Assembly (NCBI GenBank): GCA_905182765.1
Contig: CAJJCV010000012.1
Location: 1 to 42,143 of the forward strand
Length of the DNA: 42,143 bases
Direction: 5' to 3'
Origin: Cryomorphaceae bacterium BACL29 MAG-121220-bin8
GTDB taxonomy: Bacteria > Bacteroidota > Bacteroidia > Flavobacteriales > Flavobacteriaceae
Part shown: piece by piece, positions 1 through 7,959 of the stretch
Layout of the letters: every line of letters begins with the position of its first letter
Position numbering within the stretch: the stretch's first letter is position 1
Program-made: the position numbers and the translations under genes
The notes under the pieces: model-generated
Told to the model about the DNA's origin: nothing
Database searches by the model: none
The model's input: the letters and a program-made list of their open reading frames with translations, nothing else

Positions 1-68
1 TTTTCATATTTGATTGTGAATAATTATTAAAGTTAATTAAACAAATTAAAATTAATAGTAAATTTAAT

Positions 69-2627
69 TTATAACCTTTTATCTGGTAATCTTCTTTTGT
101 CATATTTTAGATCGCTAAGTAAATCAGATTTAATTCCTATAAAAAAATACCATGATGCTCTAGTACTAAATGGCACCCAGTTAAAATTCATCTTCCAGCT
201 ATCTAAGTCTCTTTCAAATCTTAACTGAGTATAAGTAACCCCCTTGTTTTTAAAATCATAACCAGAAGACCCTCCAACTTTCCATTTTTTAGAAAGATCA
301 ATATTTGCAGAAAGCATCAATGAATTATTTGTAATATCTTTCTGTTTTCTGTTATTTGAGTATGTTAGTGAATGTGCAATTCTAATATCCCACGGGATTT
401 GATTCTGATAGAATTTCAAACCTTTCTCATCTTCCTTATCTTCATCTTCCTCATTATCATCAAATGAGCTATCTGCAAAATCGTTTGCTCTTCCAAATAA
501 ATCGTCACTTCTACCACCACTTCTTGAATTATCAGATCCTTTAGATTTATCACTTTTTGAATTTTTACTTGAGTACGAAAAACCTAGATTTATATTAGCA
601 CTTGTCATTCTAAACAACCCTCCTCCATCATTAATGTTTAAGATATTTATTCTTCTACCATTTTCGTTAATAGTATAAGGATCAAATGTTGCTCCTAAAT
701 TTAAATCTAATTTGTCATCAAATAATGATGTTGATGTCGTCATTCTTACTGGACTCCATTTTAATGAATCTGCAGCAATATTATAACTTGTCGAAAAATT
801 TAAATTATTTAAAAGTTTAATTTTTTTAGGTTCAAGTTTCATACTGTCCTTGTCTTTTATTTTTGCCTCAAGAACATTGCTTAAGCTAAATCCAATAGAA
901 CTAGAAAAAGTTTTACCTGGAGTTCCAAAAAAACCGCCTTCAAATCTTGTGTATTCGTTTGTGTTTCCATTAGCATCTATAATATATTCATCATAATATT
1001 TTTCAAAACTTGGATTTATTCCATATGTAACAGACGGTCTCATTACATGTCTGATAGATTGTATTTTCTTCCCTTCTTTAAAATTAAACACACCATACAC
1101 AGTTGTACCAAGACTTGCGCTAAAGCTGTATTTATTAAACCTGTCAAACCCTTTTATTGTATCTTTTTTTCCAATTGATTGATTGATTACATCATAATCA
1201 TTTCTTTTTATAGTTTGTCCAGTCCATACTTCATCAAATCTCCCACTTAAACTAAGACTTAAATGTTTAAGGAATTTAAAGTTTGTTCCAATAGGTATAG
1301 AATGTTTCATTCCATACATAGCGTCATCAAACATTTCTTTTTTCAAAAATAAAGAATCCGAGGTTTGTATCCTGTTTTCTCCTCTAACTGAATATTGTAA
1401 ATTAATATTCTTTAAAATCCCTTTCTTTTGACCATTCTTTTTTACAAATGGGTAAATTCTTTCTACATTGGCTTGCAGAGTTGGTAAACTCATGTTTACA
1501 GTCTGAGTTCTAGTGTTTTGTGAATGTGAAGCTGTTAGGGATAGATTAACAGAGGGATATCCTCTGAAAGTTTTAGAATAAGAAACAGAAGAGTTTAAAG
1601 TGTTATTTAAAAAATTAGGAGTATTAAGTTGGTTTACTGATTCTCTAAAATAATTACTACTTCCTAAATTAACAGAAGCAGAAAACCTACTATTAGGGTT
1701 TGATTTTGAATCTTGACTATGTGACCATCTGATATTATAAATATTATTTTTAGAATATCCTGGCAGGCCTCTTTCTCCATTTATTAAGTTTTCAAATCTT
1801 AAACTTAGTGACCCAGTGTAATTATATCTTACCTTATACTTAGATTCTGCTCTAAATCCATAACTTCCATTAGTATAATAATCTGCTAAAAGAGTTACGT
1901 CAAAAAAGTCACTAGGCGCAAAATAATATCCTCCATTTTGAATAAAATATCCTCTTTCGTTGTTTTGACCAATACTTGGAAATATAAATCCTGTAGCTCT
2001 GTCTTGAGTTAATGGAAAATATGCAAATGGTAGAAAAATAGGTGTAGGTACATCTGCTACATATATATTGCTTAGACCCGCAATAATCTTGTTATTTGGA
2101 ATGAATTTACCCTTTCTAACTCTAATATAATAATCTGGATTTTCTTTTTTTGAAGTAGTAATTCTTGCTTCTTTTATAAAATATACCGAATCATTTTCTT
2201 TTTTAGTTGCTAATGCGGAAACGTTCATTCCGCTCTGCTCACTTCTAGAATTCCAAATTAATGCTTTTTTTGTGTCAAAATTAAATCTAATTGAATCTGG
2301 ATTAACCTCGTCACCTGCTTGTTTAAAAAAAGGAGGTTGTGTTAACGCACCTGATGAATCTTTAATTCTTCCAGCAGAAACTTCATTTTTATTGTAGTCT
2401 AAAATAATAATCCCAGCCTTTAACTCAGTGTCTTGATAGTAAAGTTCGGCCTTATCATACAAGTATAATTTCCCCTTTTTTTTATCAATTTTAATGTATC
2501 CTTTTGCATTTCTTGTTATCTTACCCAACAATAAAGGCTTTTTCTTCAATGTGTCATTAGTAATTATACTGTCGACTCCCTTAATATCTTGTGAATAATT
2601 AATTTGAAAAGTAAGTAATACTATCAA
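69..2627 (-). CDS. lptD: LptD-like LPS assembly outer-membrane protein
   Basis: Large outer-membrane protein that, in this family, inserts lipopolysaccharide into the outer leaflet. The N-terminal ~200 residues show the OstA/LptA-like jellyroll region (KGKLYLYDKAELYYQDTEL), followed by IFLPFAYFPLTQDRATGFI typical of flavobacterial LptD, then a long Tyr/Ser/Asn-rich beta-barrel to the C-terminus, with an acidic low-complexity loop near residues 700-735 (DDNEEDEDKEDEKG). About 850 residues fits the family. Start is uncertain: 2627 is a TTG that would leave a signal peptide without a positively charged n-region. The frame stays open upstream and encodes NNYSFKLIFIL before it, but contains no ATG; a CTG lies at 2678. 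Divergent from the amidase gene at 2732. Family assignment is firm; the 5' end is not. Confidence 0.88.
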   Translation of the reverse strand: MIVLLTFQINYSQDIKGVDSIITNDTLKKKPLLLGKITRNAKGYIKIDKKKGKLYLYDKAELYYQDTELKAGIIILDYNKNEVSAGRIKDSSGALTQPPFFKQAGDEVNPDSIRFNFDTKKALIWNSRSEQSGMNVSALATKKENDSVYFIKEARITTSKKENPDYYIRVRKGKFIPNNKIIAGLSNIYVADVPTPIFLPFAYFPLTQDRATGFIFPSIGQNNERGYFIQNGGYYFAPSDFFDVTLLADYYTNGSYGFRAESKYKVRYNYTGSLSLRFENLINGERGLPGYSKNNIYNIRWSHSQDSKSNPNSRFSASVNLGSSNYFRESVNQLNTPNFLNNTLNSSVSYSKTFRGYPSVNLSLTASHSQNTRTQTVNMSLPTLQANVERIYPFVKKNGQKKGILKNINLQYSVRGENRIQTSDSLFLKKEMFDDAMYGMKHSIPIGTNFKFLKHLSLSLSGRFDEVWTGQTIKRNDYDVINQSIGKKDTIKGFDRFNKYSFSASLGTTVYGVFNFKEGKKIQSIRHVMRPSVTYGINPSFEKYYDEYIIDANGNTNEYTRFEGGFFGTPGKTFSSSIGFSLSNVLEAKIKDKDSMKLEPKKIKLLNNLNFSTSYNIAADSLKWSPVRMTTSTSLFDDKLDLNLGATFDPYTINENGRRINILNINDGGGLFRMTSANINLGFSYSSKNSKSDKSKGSDNSRSGGRSDDLFGRANDFADSSFDDNEEDEDKEDEKGLKFYQNQIPWDIRIAHSLTYSNNRKQKDITNNSLMLSANIDLSKKWKVGGSSGYDFKNKGVTYTQLRFERDLDSWKMNFNWVPFSTRASWYFFIGIKSDLLSDLKYDKRRLPDKRL

Positions 2628-2731
2628 AATAAAAATTAATTTGAAAGAATAATTATTATGTGTTTTTATTGTAGACAGATTAAATCGTTTAAGTAGTAAA
2701 ATTACATATATTTTTCTAGTGATAATTTATT

Positions 2732-3829
2732 ATGAAAAATTTAATTAAGCTTGTTATTAACTTGACTGTATTCTGTTTAATTTTTTTAAACACAAATCTT
2801 TTATTTTCTCAAGAAAGTAAAAGTAAGTTTACGGTTGTTTTAGATGCTGGTCATGGAGGAAAAGATCCTGGAAATCGAGGTAATGGATATTATGAAAAAA
2901 ATATAGCCTTGTCAATAGCTTTAAAAGTTGGAGCTGAGTTAGAAAAACAAAGTAATATTAAAGTTATATACACTAGAAAAAAAGATGTTTTTGTAAATCT
3001 ATTTAAAAGAGCTGAAATTGCTAATAAAGTAAAAGCTGATTTATTTATCTCAATTCACTGTGATGCTCATACATCTAATGCTTATGGAGCAGGAACTTTT
3101 GTTTTAGGCTTACATGCAAACCAAAGAAATTTTGAAATTGCAAAAAAAGAAAATTCAGTTATTTTCAAGGAAGAAAACTATGAGCAAAAATATGATGGAT
3201 TTGATCCTAATTCTCCAGAATCTGTCATAAGTTTAGTACTTATGCAGGAAGACTATTTAGATCAAAGCATAGTAATTGCAGATTTAATTCAAAAGGCCTT
3301 TGTTTCTGATTTGAATAGAAAAAACAGGACAGTTAAACAAGCTGGATTTATAGTTTTAAAATATACTTATATGCCTAGCGTTTTAGTTGAAACAGGATTT
3401 TTAACAAATAAAAAAGAAGGTGCTTATTTGAATTCTAAAAAAGGTCAAAAAGAAATATCCAAATCAATTTCTAATGGAATATTAAGATATAGAAACTCTA
3501 TTATTTCTGGTGTTATTAATAACGACAGTCAATTGTTTAGCGATCTTGACGAAAATTATACTGACGATTATTTTTTAAAAATTCAAATAGCTTCAAGTTC
3601 AAAAAAAGTACCTTTAAAATCATACAATTTCAAAGGCTTAATCAATCTTAGTTACACAAAAAATAGTAATGTTTATAGATATTATTATGAAAAGACTCAG
3701 AATTATGAACAAGCTAAAGACATATTAAAAACAGCTATTAATGCTGGTTTTAAAGATGCTTTAATTGTTGGTTTTAAAAATGATAAAAATATTACGATTG
3801 AAGAATATTTATCTTCTTATAAAAATTAA
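2732..3829 (+). CDS. N-acetylmuramoyl-L-alanine amidase (Amidase_3) with SPOR-like tail
   Basis: Periplasmic zinc amidase that cleaves the bond between MurNAc and the stem peptide in peptidoglycan, usually for daughter-cell separation. Signal peptide at residues 1-26 (LNTNLLFSQ). The catalytic domain has all expected residues: H41 in VVLDAGHGGKDPGN, E55 in YYEKNIALS, H109 in ISIHCDAH, and the catalytic E220 in VLVETGFLTN. After residue ~280 a ~75-residue segment (YFLKIQIASS ... AINAGFKDALIVGF) looks like a SPOR-type peptidoglycan-binding domain, which is an inference from pattern. ATG start directly before the signal peptide. It is followed after 47 bases by the MCE-domain gene. Confidence 0.93.
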   Translation: MKNLIKLVINLTVFCLIFLNTNLLFSQESKSKFTVVLDAGHGGKDPGNRGNGYYEKNIALSIALKVGAELEKQSNIKVIYTRKKDVFVNLFKRAEIANKVKADLFISIHCDAHTSNAYGAGTFVLGLHANQRNFEIAKKENSVIFKEENYEQKYDGFDPNSPESVISLVLMQEDYLDQSIVIADLIQKAFVSDLNRKNRTVKQAGFIVLKYTYMPSVLVETGFLTNKKEGAYLNSKKGQKEISKSISNGILRYRNSIISGVINNDSQLFSDLDENYTDDYFLKIQIASSSKKVPLKSYNFKGLINLSYTKNSNVYRYYYEKTQNYEQAKDILKTAINAGFKDALIVGFKNDKNITIEEYLSSYKN

Positions 3830-3876
3830 TTTTTGATTAAATAATTCATAACTTTGATATAATTCAATAATACAAT

Positions 3877-4815
3877 TTGAAAAATAAAAACGAAATAAAA
3901 ACTGGAATTTTAGTCATTATTGGTGTTGGCCTATTCATTTTTGGTTTTAGTTATCTAAAATCTAATGATATCTTTGTGAGCGACAGGACGTTTTACTCTG
4001 TTTATGATGATGTAGAGGGCGTTGTTAATGGTACTCCAGTTACTGTTAATGGATATCCTGTAGGTAGTATAACAGATATATCTTTTTTTACTAATAATCG
4101 TTTAATTGTTAAGTTTAGAGTTGAGAATGATATCAAGTTTTCTGTCAATAGTATAGCACAGATTTATGAAACTGGTCTTATTGGTGGGAAAGCTCTTGCG
4201 ATTATACCAGCTATGGATAATAGCAGGGTAGCTGTTTCTCTAGACACTTTAAAATCCTCTGTTGCACCTGGTTTAACTGAGCTTGTTAATCAAAAATTAA
4301 CTCCTTTACAAGATAATATTGAAACTATGATTCTTAGTGCAAATGCTGTTTTAGAAAAAGTTAACTCAATTTTTGATGATCCTACTAGATCCAATCTACG
4401 TACAAGTGTTTCTGATTTTTCTGAAACAATTACTGACTTAAAGGAAACTAGCGCTATGATTAAATCTATAGTAAAGTCTAATAAACTCAGTATTAATAAC
4501 TCAATTGAAAATATTAATAATATTTCATCAGATCTTTCATCTATTTCCAGTACAATTAAATCAAGTGATTTAGAATTAACTTTAAATAATTTAAAATCAT
4601 CTTCTGATAATTTATCCATTGTTTTAGATAATATAAATAATGGAAACGGTTCTTTATCAAAACTAATTTCTAATGATTCTTTGTTCAATAATTTAAATAA
4701 CGCTTCAAAATCAATTGACCTTTTACTTGAAGATATAAGGCTGAACCCAAAAAGGTATATTCATTTTTCAGTTTTTGGAAAAAAAAACAAAGCCTTTCAA
4801 TCAAATAAAAATTAA
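3877..4815 (+). CDS. MlaD/MCE family lipid-transport protein
   Basis: Membrane-anchored MCE protein, the substrate-binding type of component in ABC systems that move phospholipids between inner and outer membrane. One N-terminal membrane helix (residues 7-25, TGILVIIGVGLFIFGFSYL) is followed by the MCE domain at about 35-110 (YDDVEGVVNGTPVTVNGYPVG ... YETGLIGGKALAI). The C-terminal half is a long Ser/Asn/Ile/Leu-rich helical region typical of these proteins. The start is a TTG, supported because the helix begins seven residues later and no ATG lies in reach. The permease and ATPase partners are not in this window. Followed 3 bases later by the Fe-S membrane protein. Confidence 0.88.
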   Translation: MKNKNEIKTGILVIIGVGLFIFGFSYLKSNDIFVSDRTFYSVYDDVEGVVNGTPVTVNGYPVGSITDISFFTNNRLIVKFRVENDIKFSVNSIAQIYETGLIGGKALAIIPAMDNSRVAVSLDTLKSSVAPGLTELVNQKLTPLQDNIETMILSANAVLEKVNSIFDDPTRSNLRTSVSDFSETITDLKETSAMIKSIVKSNKLSINNSIENINNISSDLSSISSTIKSSDLELTLNNLKSSSDNLSIVLDNINNGNGSLSKLISNDSLFNNLNNASKSIDLLLEDIRLNPKRYIHFSVFGKKNKAFQSNKN

Positions 4816-4818
4816 TCT

Positions 4819-6147
4819 TTGATTTCATTAATTCCTAATATCATATTTATTGCTCTTTTTTCTTTTGCATTGTATCTTTTTGTTAAAAATGTAAAAAAAA
4901 TATATAGAAATATAAATTTAGGAATATCCATTGATCGTACTGACAATAAAAAAACCAGATTATTTCAAATGCTTAAAATTGCTTTTGGTCAGTCTAAGAT
5001 GATAGATAAACCAATTGTCGGATTATTACATGTTGTGGTTTATGTTGGGTTTTTAGTCATTAACATAGAACTACTTGAAATTATAGTAGATGGTACTTTA
5101 GGTACTCACAGAGTTTTTGCTCCATTTCTAGGATCTTTTTATAATTTTTTAATTGCTTTTTTTGAAATATTTGCATTTTTAGTAATAGTATCGGTAATTA
5201 TTTTTTGGATTAGAAGAAATATGTTGAATATAAAAAGGTTTCTTAGTCTAGAGATGAAAGGATGGCCAAAGAATGATGCTAATATTATTCTTTACGTTGA
5301 AATAGTGTTGATGGTTTTATTTTTAACTATGAATGGAGCAGATTTATGGATTCAACAAAATGCTCCAGAGTTTAATTATATTTCTGCTGGTTCATTTCCA
5401 GTAAGTCAATATTTATTACCTCTTTTTGATAGCTTTTCTTCAAATAGCGTGTTTATTATTGAAAGATCAGCTTGGTGGTTACATATAATAGGAATTTTAT
5501 GCTTTTTAAATTATTTATATTATTCTAAACATCTTCATATTTTACTTGCATTTCCAAACACCTACTTTGCTAATCTAAATGCAAAAGGTAAGTTTACGAA
5601 TTTGAAATCAGTTACCAACGAAGTTAAAATGATGTTGGATCCAAGTATTGATCCTTATTCATCTACAAGTTCTGTTGAAATTTCCAAATTTGGTGCTTCT
5701 GATGTTTTCGATTTGTCAAAAATTCAATTGTTAAATGCCTATACATGTACTGAATGCGGTAGATGCACTAGCGAATGTCCTGCAAATCAAACTGGAAAAA
5801 AACTTTCTCCTCGCAAAATTATGATGGATACACGTGATAGGATGGAAACTGTTGGTAAAAATATTGACAATAATAAAGGAAAGTTTATAAGTGACGGTAA
5901 GGAATTGTTAAGCGACTATATTAGCAAGGAAGAGTTATGGGCTTGTACGTCCTGTAATGCATGTGTTGAGGCTTGTCCTATTGGGATTGATCCACTATCC
6001 ATAATAATGGATATGAGAAGGTATTTAGTAATGGAAAAATCAGATGCTCCGTCTGAACTTAATAATATGATGTCTAATATTGAAAATAATGGTGCTCCGT
6101 GGCCATTTAATCAAATGGATAAGCTTAATTGGAAAAATGAAATTTAA
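4819..6147 (+). CDS. Membrane Fe-S oxidoreductase, cytochrome-b-like plus two 4Fe-4S clusters (HdrD/GlpC-like)
   Basis: Integral-membrane electron-transfer protein. The N-terminal ~250 residues carry several membrane helices with histidines placed as in nitrate-reductase-gamma/HdrE-type haem b domains (LLHVVVYVGF, WWLHIIGIL, YYSKHLHIL). The soluble C-terminal part binds two 4Fe-4S clusters through C310 onward (CTECGRCTSECP) and C376 onward (CTSCNACVEACP). Known relatives pass electrons between a quinone and a CCG-domain catalytic subunit; here that subunit is the separate gene at 6612. The real substrate cannot be told. Start is TTG, three bases after the MCE stop. The first residues (MISLIPNIIFIALFSFALYLF) already form a helix, which supports it. 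Confidence 0.88.
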   Translation: MISLIPNIIFIALFSFALYLFVKNVKKIYRNINLGISIDRTDNKKTRLFQMLKIAFGQSKMIDKPIVGLLHVVVYVGFLVINIELLEIIVDGTLGTHRVFAPFLGSFYNFLIAFFEIFAFLVIVSVIIFWIRRNMLNIKRFLSLEMKGWPKNDANIILYVEIVLMVLFLTMNGADLWIQQNAPEFNYISAGSFPVSQYLLPLFDSFSSNSVFIIERSAWWLHIIGILCFLNYLYYSKHLHILLAFPNTYFANLNAKGKFTNLKSVTNEVKMMLDPSIDPYSSTSSVEISKFGASDVFDLSKIQLLNAYTCTECGRCTSECPANQTGKKLSPRKIMMDTRDRMETVGKNIDNNKGKFISDGKELLSDYISKEELWACTSCNACVEACPIGIDPLSIIMDMRRYLVMEKSDAPSELNNMMSNIENNGAPWPFNQMDKLNWKNEI

Positions 6148-6162
6148 TTTTAATACATATAA

Positions 6163-6606
6163 ATGAAACAAGAAGACGTTGACAAATTACTAAGTGAAAA
6201 AATCGAAAACGGAGAGCATATTAGCCCAATACTTCCAGACGGAATAAAAAACTATTTAATTGATATTGACGGAACTATATGTGATGATATTCCAAATGAA
6301 GAGCCTGAAAGAATGGCTACAGCAAATGTATATCCAGATGCATTGGTCACCTTAAATAAGTGGTATGATGAAGGTCATATTATTTGTTTTTTTACTTCAA
6401 GAATTGAAGAACACAGAGAGGTTACTGAGAAATGGTTAAATGATCACGGGTTTAAGTTTCATGGTATGGTAATGGGTAAACCAAGAGGAGGGAATTACCA
6501 CTGGATAGACAATCATTTAGTTAAAGCAACAAGATATAATGGTAAATTTACTGACTTAGTCGATAAAGAAGTTACCATCGAAGTATTTGATGACGGTCAC
6601 AACTAA
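6163..6606 (+). CDS. HAD-superfamily phosphatase-like protein
   Basis: Small soluble protein of 147 residues with a HAD motif I, YLIDIDGTICDD, giving the nucleophile/acid pair D34 and D36. It also has a motif-II-like FFTSR near residue 85, a possible motif III lysine in the MVMGKPRGG segment, and a late acidic WIDNH. Proteins of this kind in flavobacteria are often labelled phosphoheptose isomerase in databases, a name the sequence does not support. The substrate is unknown. It sits between two halves of an apparent Fe-S oxidoreductase complex, 15 bases after the first and 5 before the second, so it is very probably co-transcribed and perhaps functionally linked. Confidence 0.78.
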   Translation: MKQEDVDKLLSEKIENGEHISPILPDGIKNYLIDIDGTICDDIPNEEPERMATANVYPDALVTLNKWYDEGHIICFFTSRIEEHREVTEKWLNDHGFKFHGMVMGKPRGGNYHWIDNHLVKATRYNGKFTDLVDKEVTIEVFDDGHN

Positions 6607-6611
6607 TAATT

Positions 6612-7400
6612 ATGAAAAAAATAGAAATTCATACTTTTTCTGAATTAATATCTCAAGGGAAGACACCTGAAATTTTATTTTGGGTTGGCTGTGCCGGAAG
6701 TTTTGATGATAGAGCCAAAAAAATCACTAAAGCGTTTGCTAATATTTTAACCCAAGCAAATGTTTCTTTTGCTGTTCTTGGAAGTGAAGAAGGTTGTACT
6801 GGTGATCCTGCTAAAAGAGCAGGCAATGAGTTTTTATTTCAAATGCAAGCTTTAACAAATATTGAAGTTTTAAATGGTTATAACATTAAGAAGATTGTAA
6901 CTACATGCCCTCACTGTTTTAATACATTGAAAAATGAATATCCTGAACTTGGAGGAAACTATGATGTAATGCATCACACACAGTTTATTAAATCGCTATT
7001 AAAAGAGGGTAGAGTTTCGGTAAAAGGAGGAGTTTTCAAAGGAAAAAGAATAACTTTTCATGATCCATGTTATTTAGGTAGAGCGAATAATGTTTACGAA
7101 GCTCCAAGAGATGTTTTAGAAAAGCTTGACGTAGAACTTTCAGAAATGAAGAGTTGTAAACAAAAAGGTCTTTGTTGTGGTGCAGGTGGAGCACAAATGT
7201 TTAAGGATGCAGAGAAAGGTGATAAAGAAATTAATATAAAGAGAACAGAAGAAGCTTTAGAAACAAAACCAGACATTATTGCTTCAGGATGTCCTTTTTG
7301 TAACACAATGCTTTCAGATGGGATTAAATATAAAAAGAAAGAAAATGAAATTGAAGTTTTGGATATAGCAGAACTTATTAACCAGGCTTCAGATTTATGA
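6612..7400 (+). CDS. CCG-domain (cysteine-rich) Fe-S oxidoreductase subunit, HdrB/LutA-like
   Basis: Soluble 262-residue protein with two cysteine-rich CCG domains that in HdrB, GlpC and LutA hold a catalytic Fe-S centre. The first domain has WVGCAGS (C27), EEGCTGDPAKRAGN and TTCPHCFN. The second has HDPCYLGR, GLCCGAGGAQ and SGCPFCNTML. It lacks the 4Fe-4S ferredoxin motifs usually fused in HdrD; those are in the membrane protein at 4819, so the two genes look like a split HdrD/E-type enzyme. Its stop overlaps the next start in ATGA, indicating translational coupling. Physiological substrate unknown. Confidence 0.88.
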   Translation: MKKIEIHTFSELISQGKTPEILFWVGCAGSFDDRAKKITKAFANILTQANVSFAVLGSEEGCTGDPAKRAGNEFLFQMQALTNIEVLNGYNIKKIVTTCPHCFNTLKNEYPELGGNYDVMHHTQFIKSLLKEGRVSVKGGVFKGKRITFHDPCYLGRANNVYEAPRDVLEKLDVELSEMKSCKQKGLCCGAGGAQMFKDAEKGDKEINIKRTEEALETKPDIIASGCPFCNTMLSDGIKYKKKENEIEVLDIAELINQASDL

Positions 7401-7879
7401 TACTCCCATTTGATGAAATGCCAAAAGATTCACGAATTTGGATTTATCAATCAGATAAAAAATTCAAAGGATCAGAAATTGATCAAATTCAAACTAAACT
7501 CACACAGTTTTTAAAAAACTGGACTGCGCACGGAGATAATTTAAAATCTAGTTTTGAAATTAAATATGATAGATTTCTAATTATAGCATTAAACGAGAAA
7601 TCAACTAAAGCATCTGGATGTTCTATTGATGCTTGTGTTCATTTTATTCAGCAAATTGAAAATGAATATCAGGTAAGTTTATTAGATAAAATGAATGTAG
7701 CTTTTAAGCAAGGTGAATATGTTTCTTATAAATCAATTGTTGAATTTAAATCTTTAATTAAAAACAAATCAGTTTCTAAAAACACTGTCGTTTTTAATAA
7801 TCTTGTTGTCGATATTGAAGATTATAATAACAGTTGGGAAGTTCCAGCTTTTAAAAGCTGGCATTCTAGGTTCTTTTGA
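7397..7879 (+). CDS. Conserved protein of unknown function (often mislabelled ABC transporter ATPase)
   Basis: A 160-residue soluble protein without signal peptide or membrane helix. It resembles flavobacterial proteins that databases call ABC transporter ATPase, but no Walker A, Walker B or signature motif is present, so that name should not be used. Recognisable segments include WTAHGDNLKSSFEIKYDRFLI and STKASGCSIDACVHF. The ATG overlaps the stop of the CCG-domain gene by four bases, and it closes the redox operon. The two cysteines in ASGCSIDAC could matter for metal or redox chemistry, but that is only a guess. Confidence 0.75.
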   Translation: MILPFDEMPKDSRIWIYQSDKKFKGSEIDQIQTKLTQFLKNWTAHGDNLKSSFEIKYDRFLIIALNEKSTKASGCSIDACVHFIQQIENEYQVSLLDKMNVAFKQGEYVSYKSIVEFKSLIKNKSVSKNTVVFNNLVVDIEDYNNSWEVPAFKSWHSRFF

Positions 7880-7959
7880 TAGCCAATAAGTTTGTATTTA
7901 TCTAAAAACCTCGGATTCAAAACCTTTTTTTTTTAAATTAGCAATATAATTTACAGAAC

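Noticed and set aside
1-7. ATG AAA on the minus strand at the left edge
   Set aside because: It could be the start of the next minus-strand gene after lptD, but only seven bases are inside the window, so nothing can be said.
4290-4688. 132-codon frame opposite the MCE gene
   Set aside because: Antisense shadow of a well-supported coding region; low-complexity Leu/Ile/Ser composition and no motif.
6163-6606. Phosphoheptose isomerase label
   Set aside because: The sequence shows HAD motifs (DIDGT) and no SIS-domain features.
7397-7879. ABC transporter ATPase label for this protein
   Set aside because: No Walker A, Walker B or LSGGQ motif is present, so the common database name is not supported.
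7880-7959. AAAACC repeats and a T run before the GH3 gene as a terminator
   Set aside because: The repeats are direct rather than inverted, so no hairpin forms.
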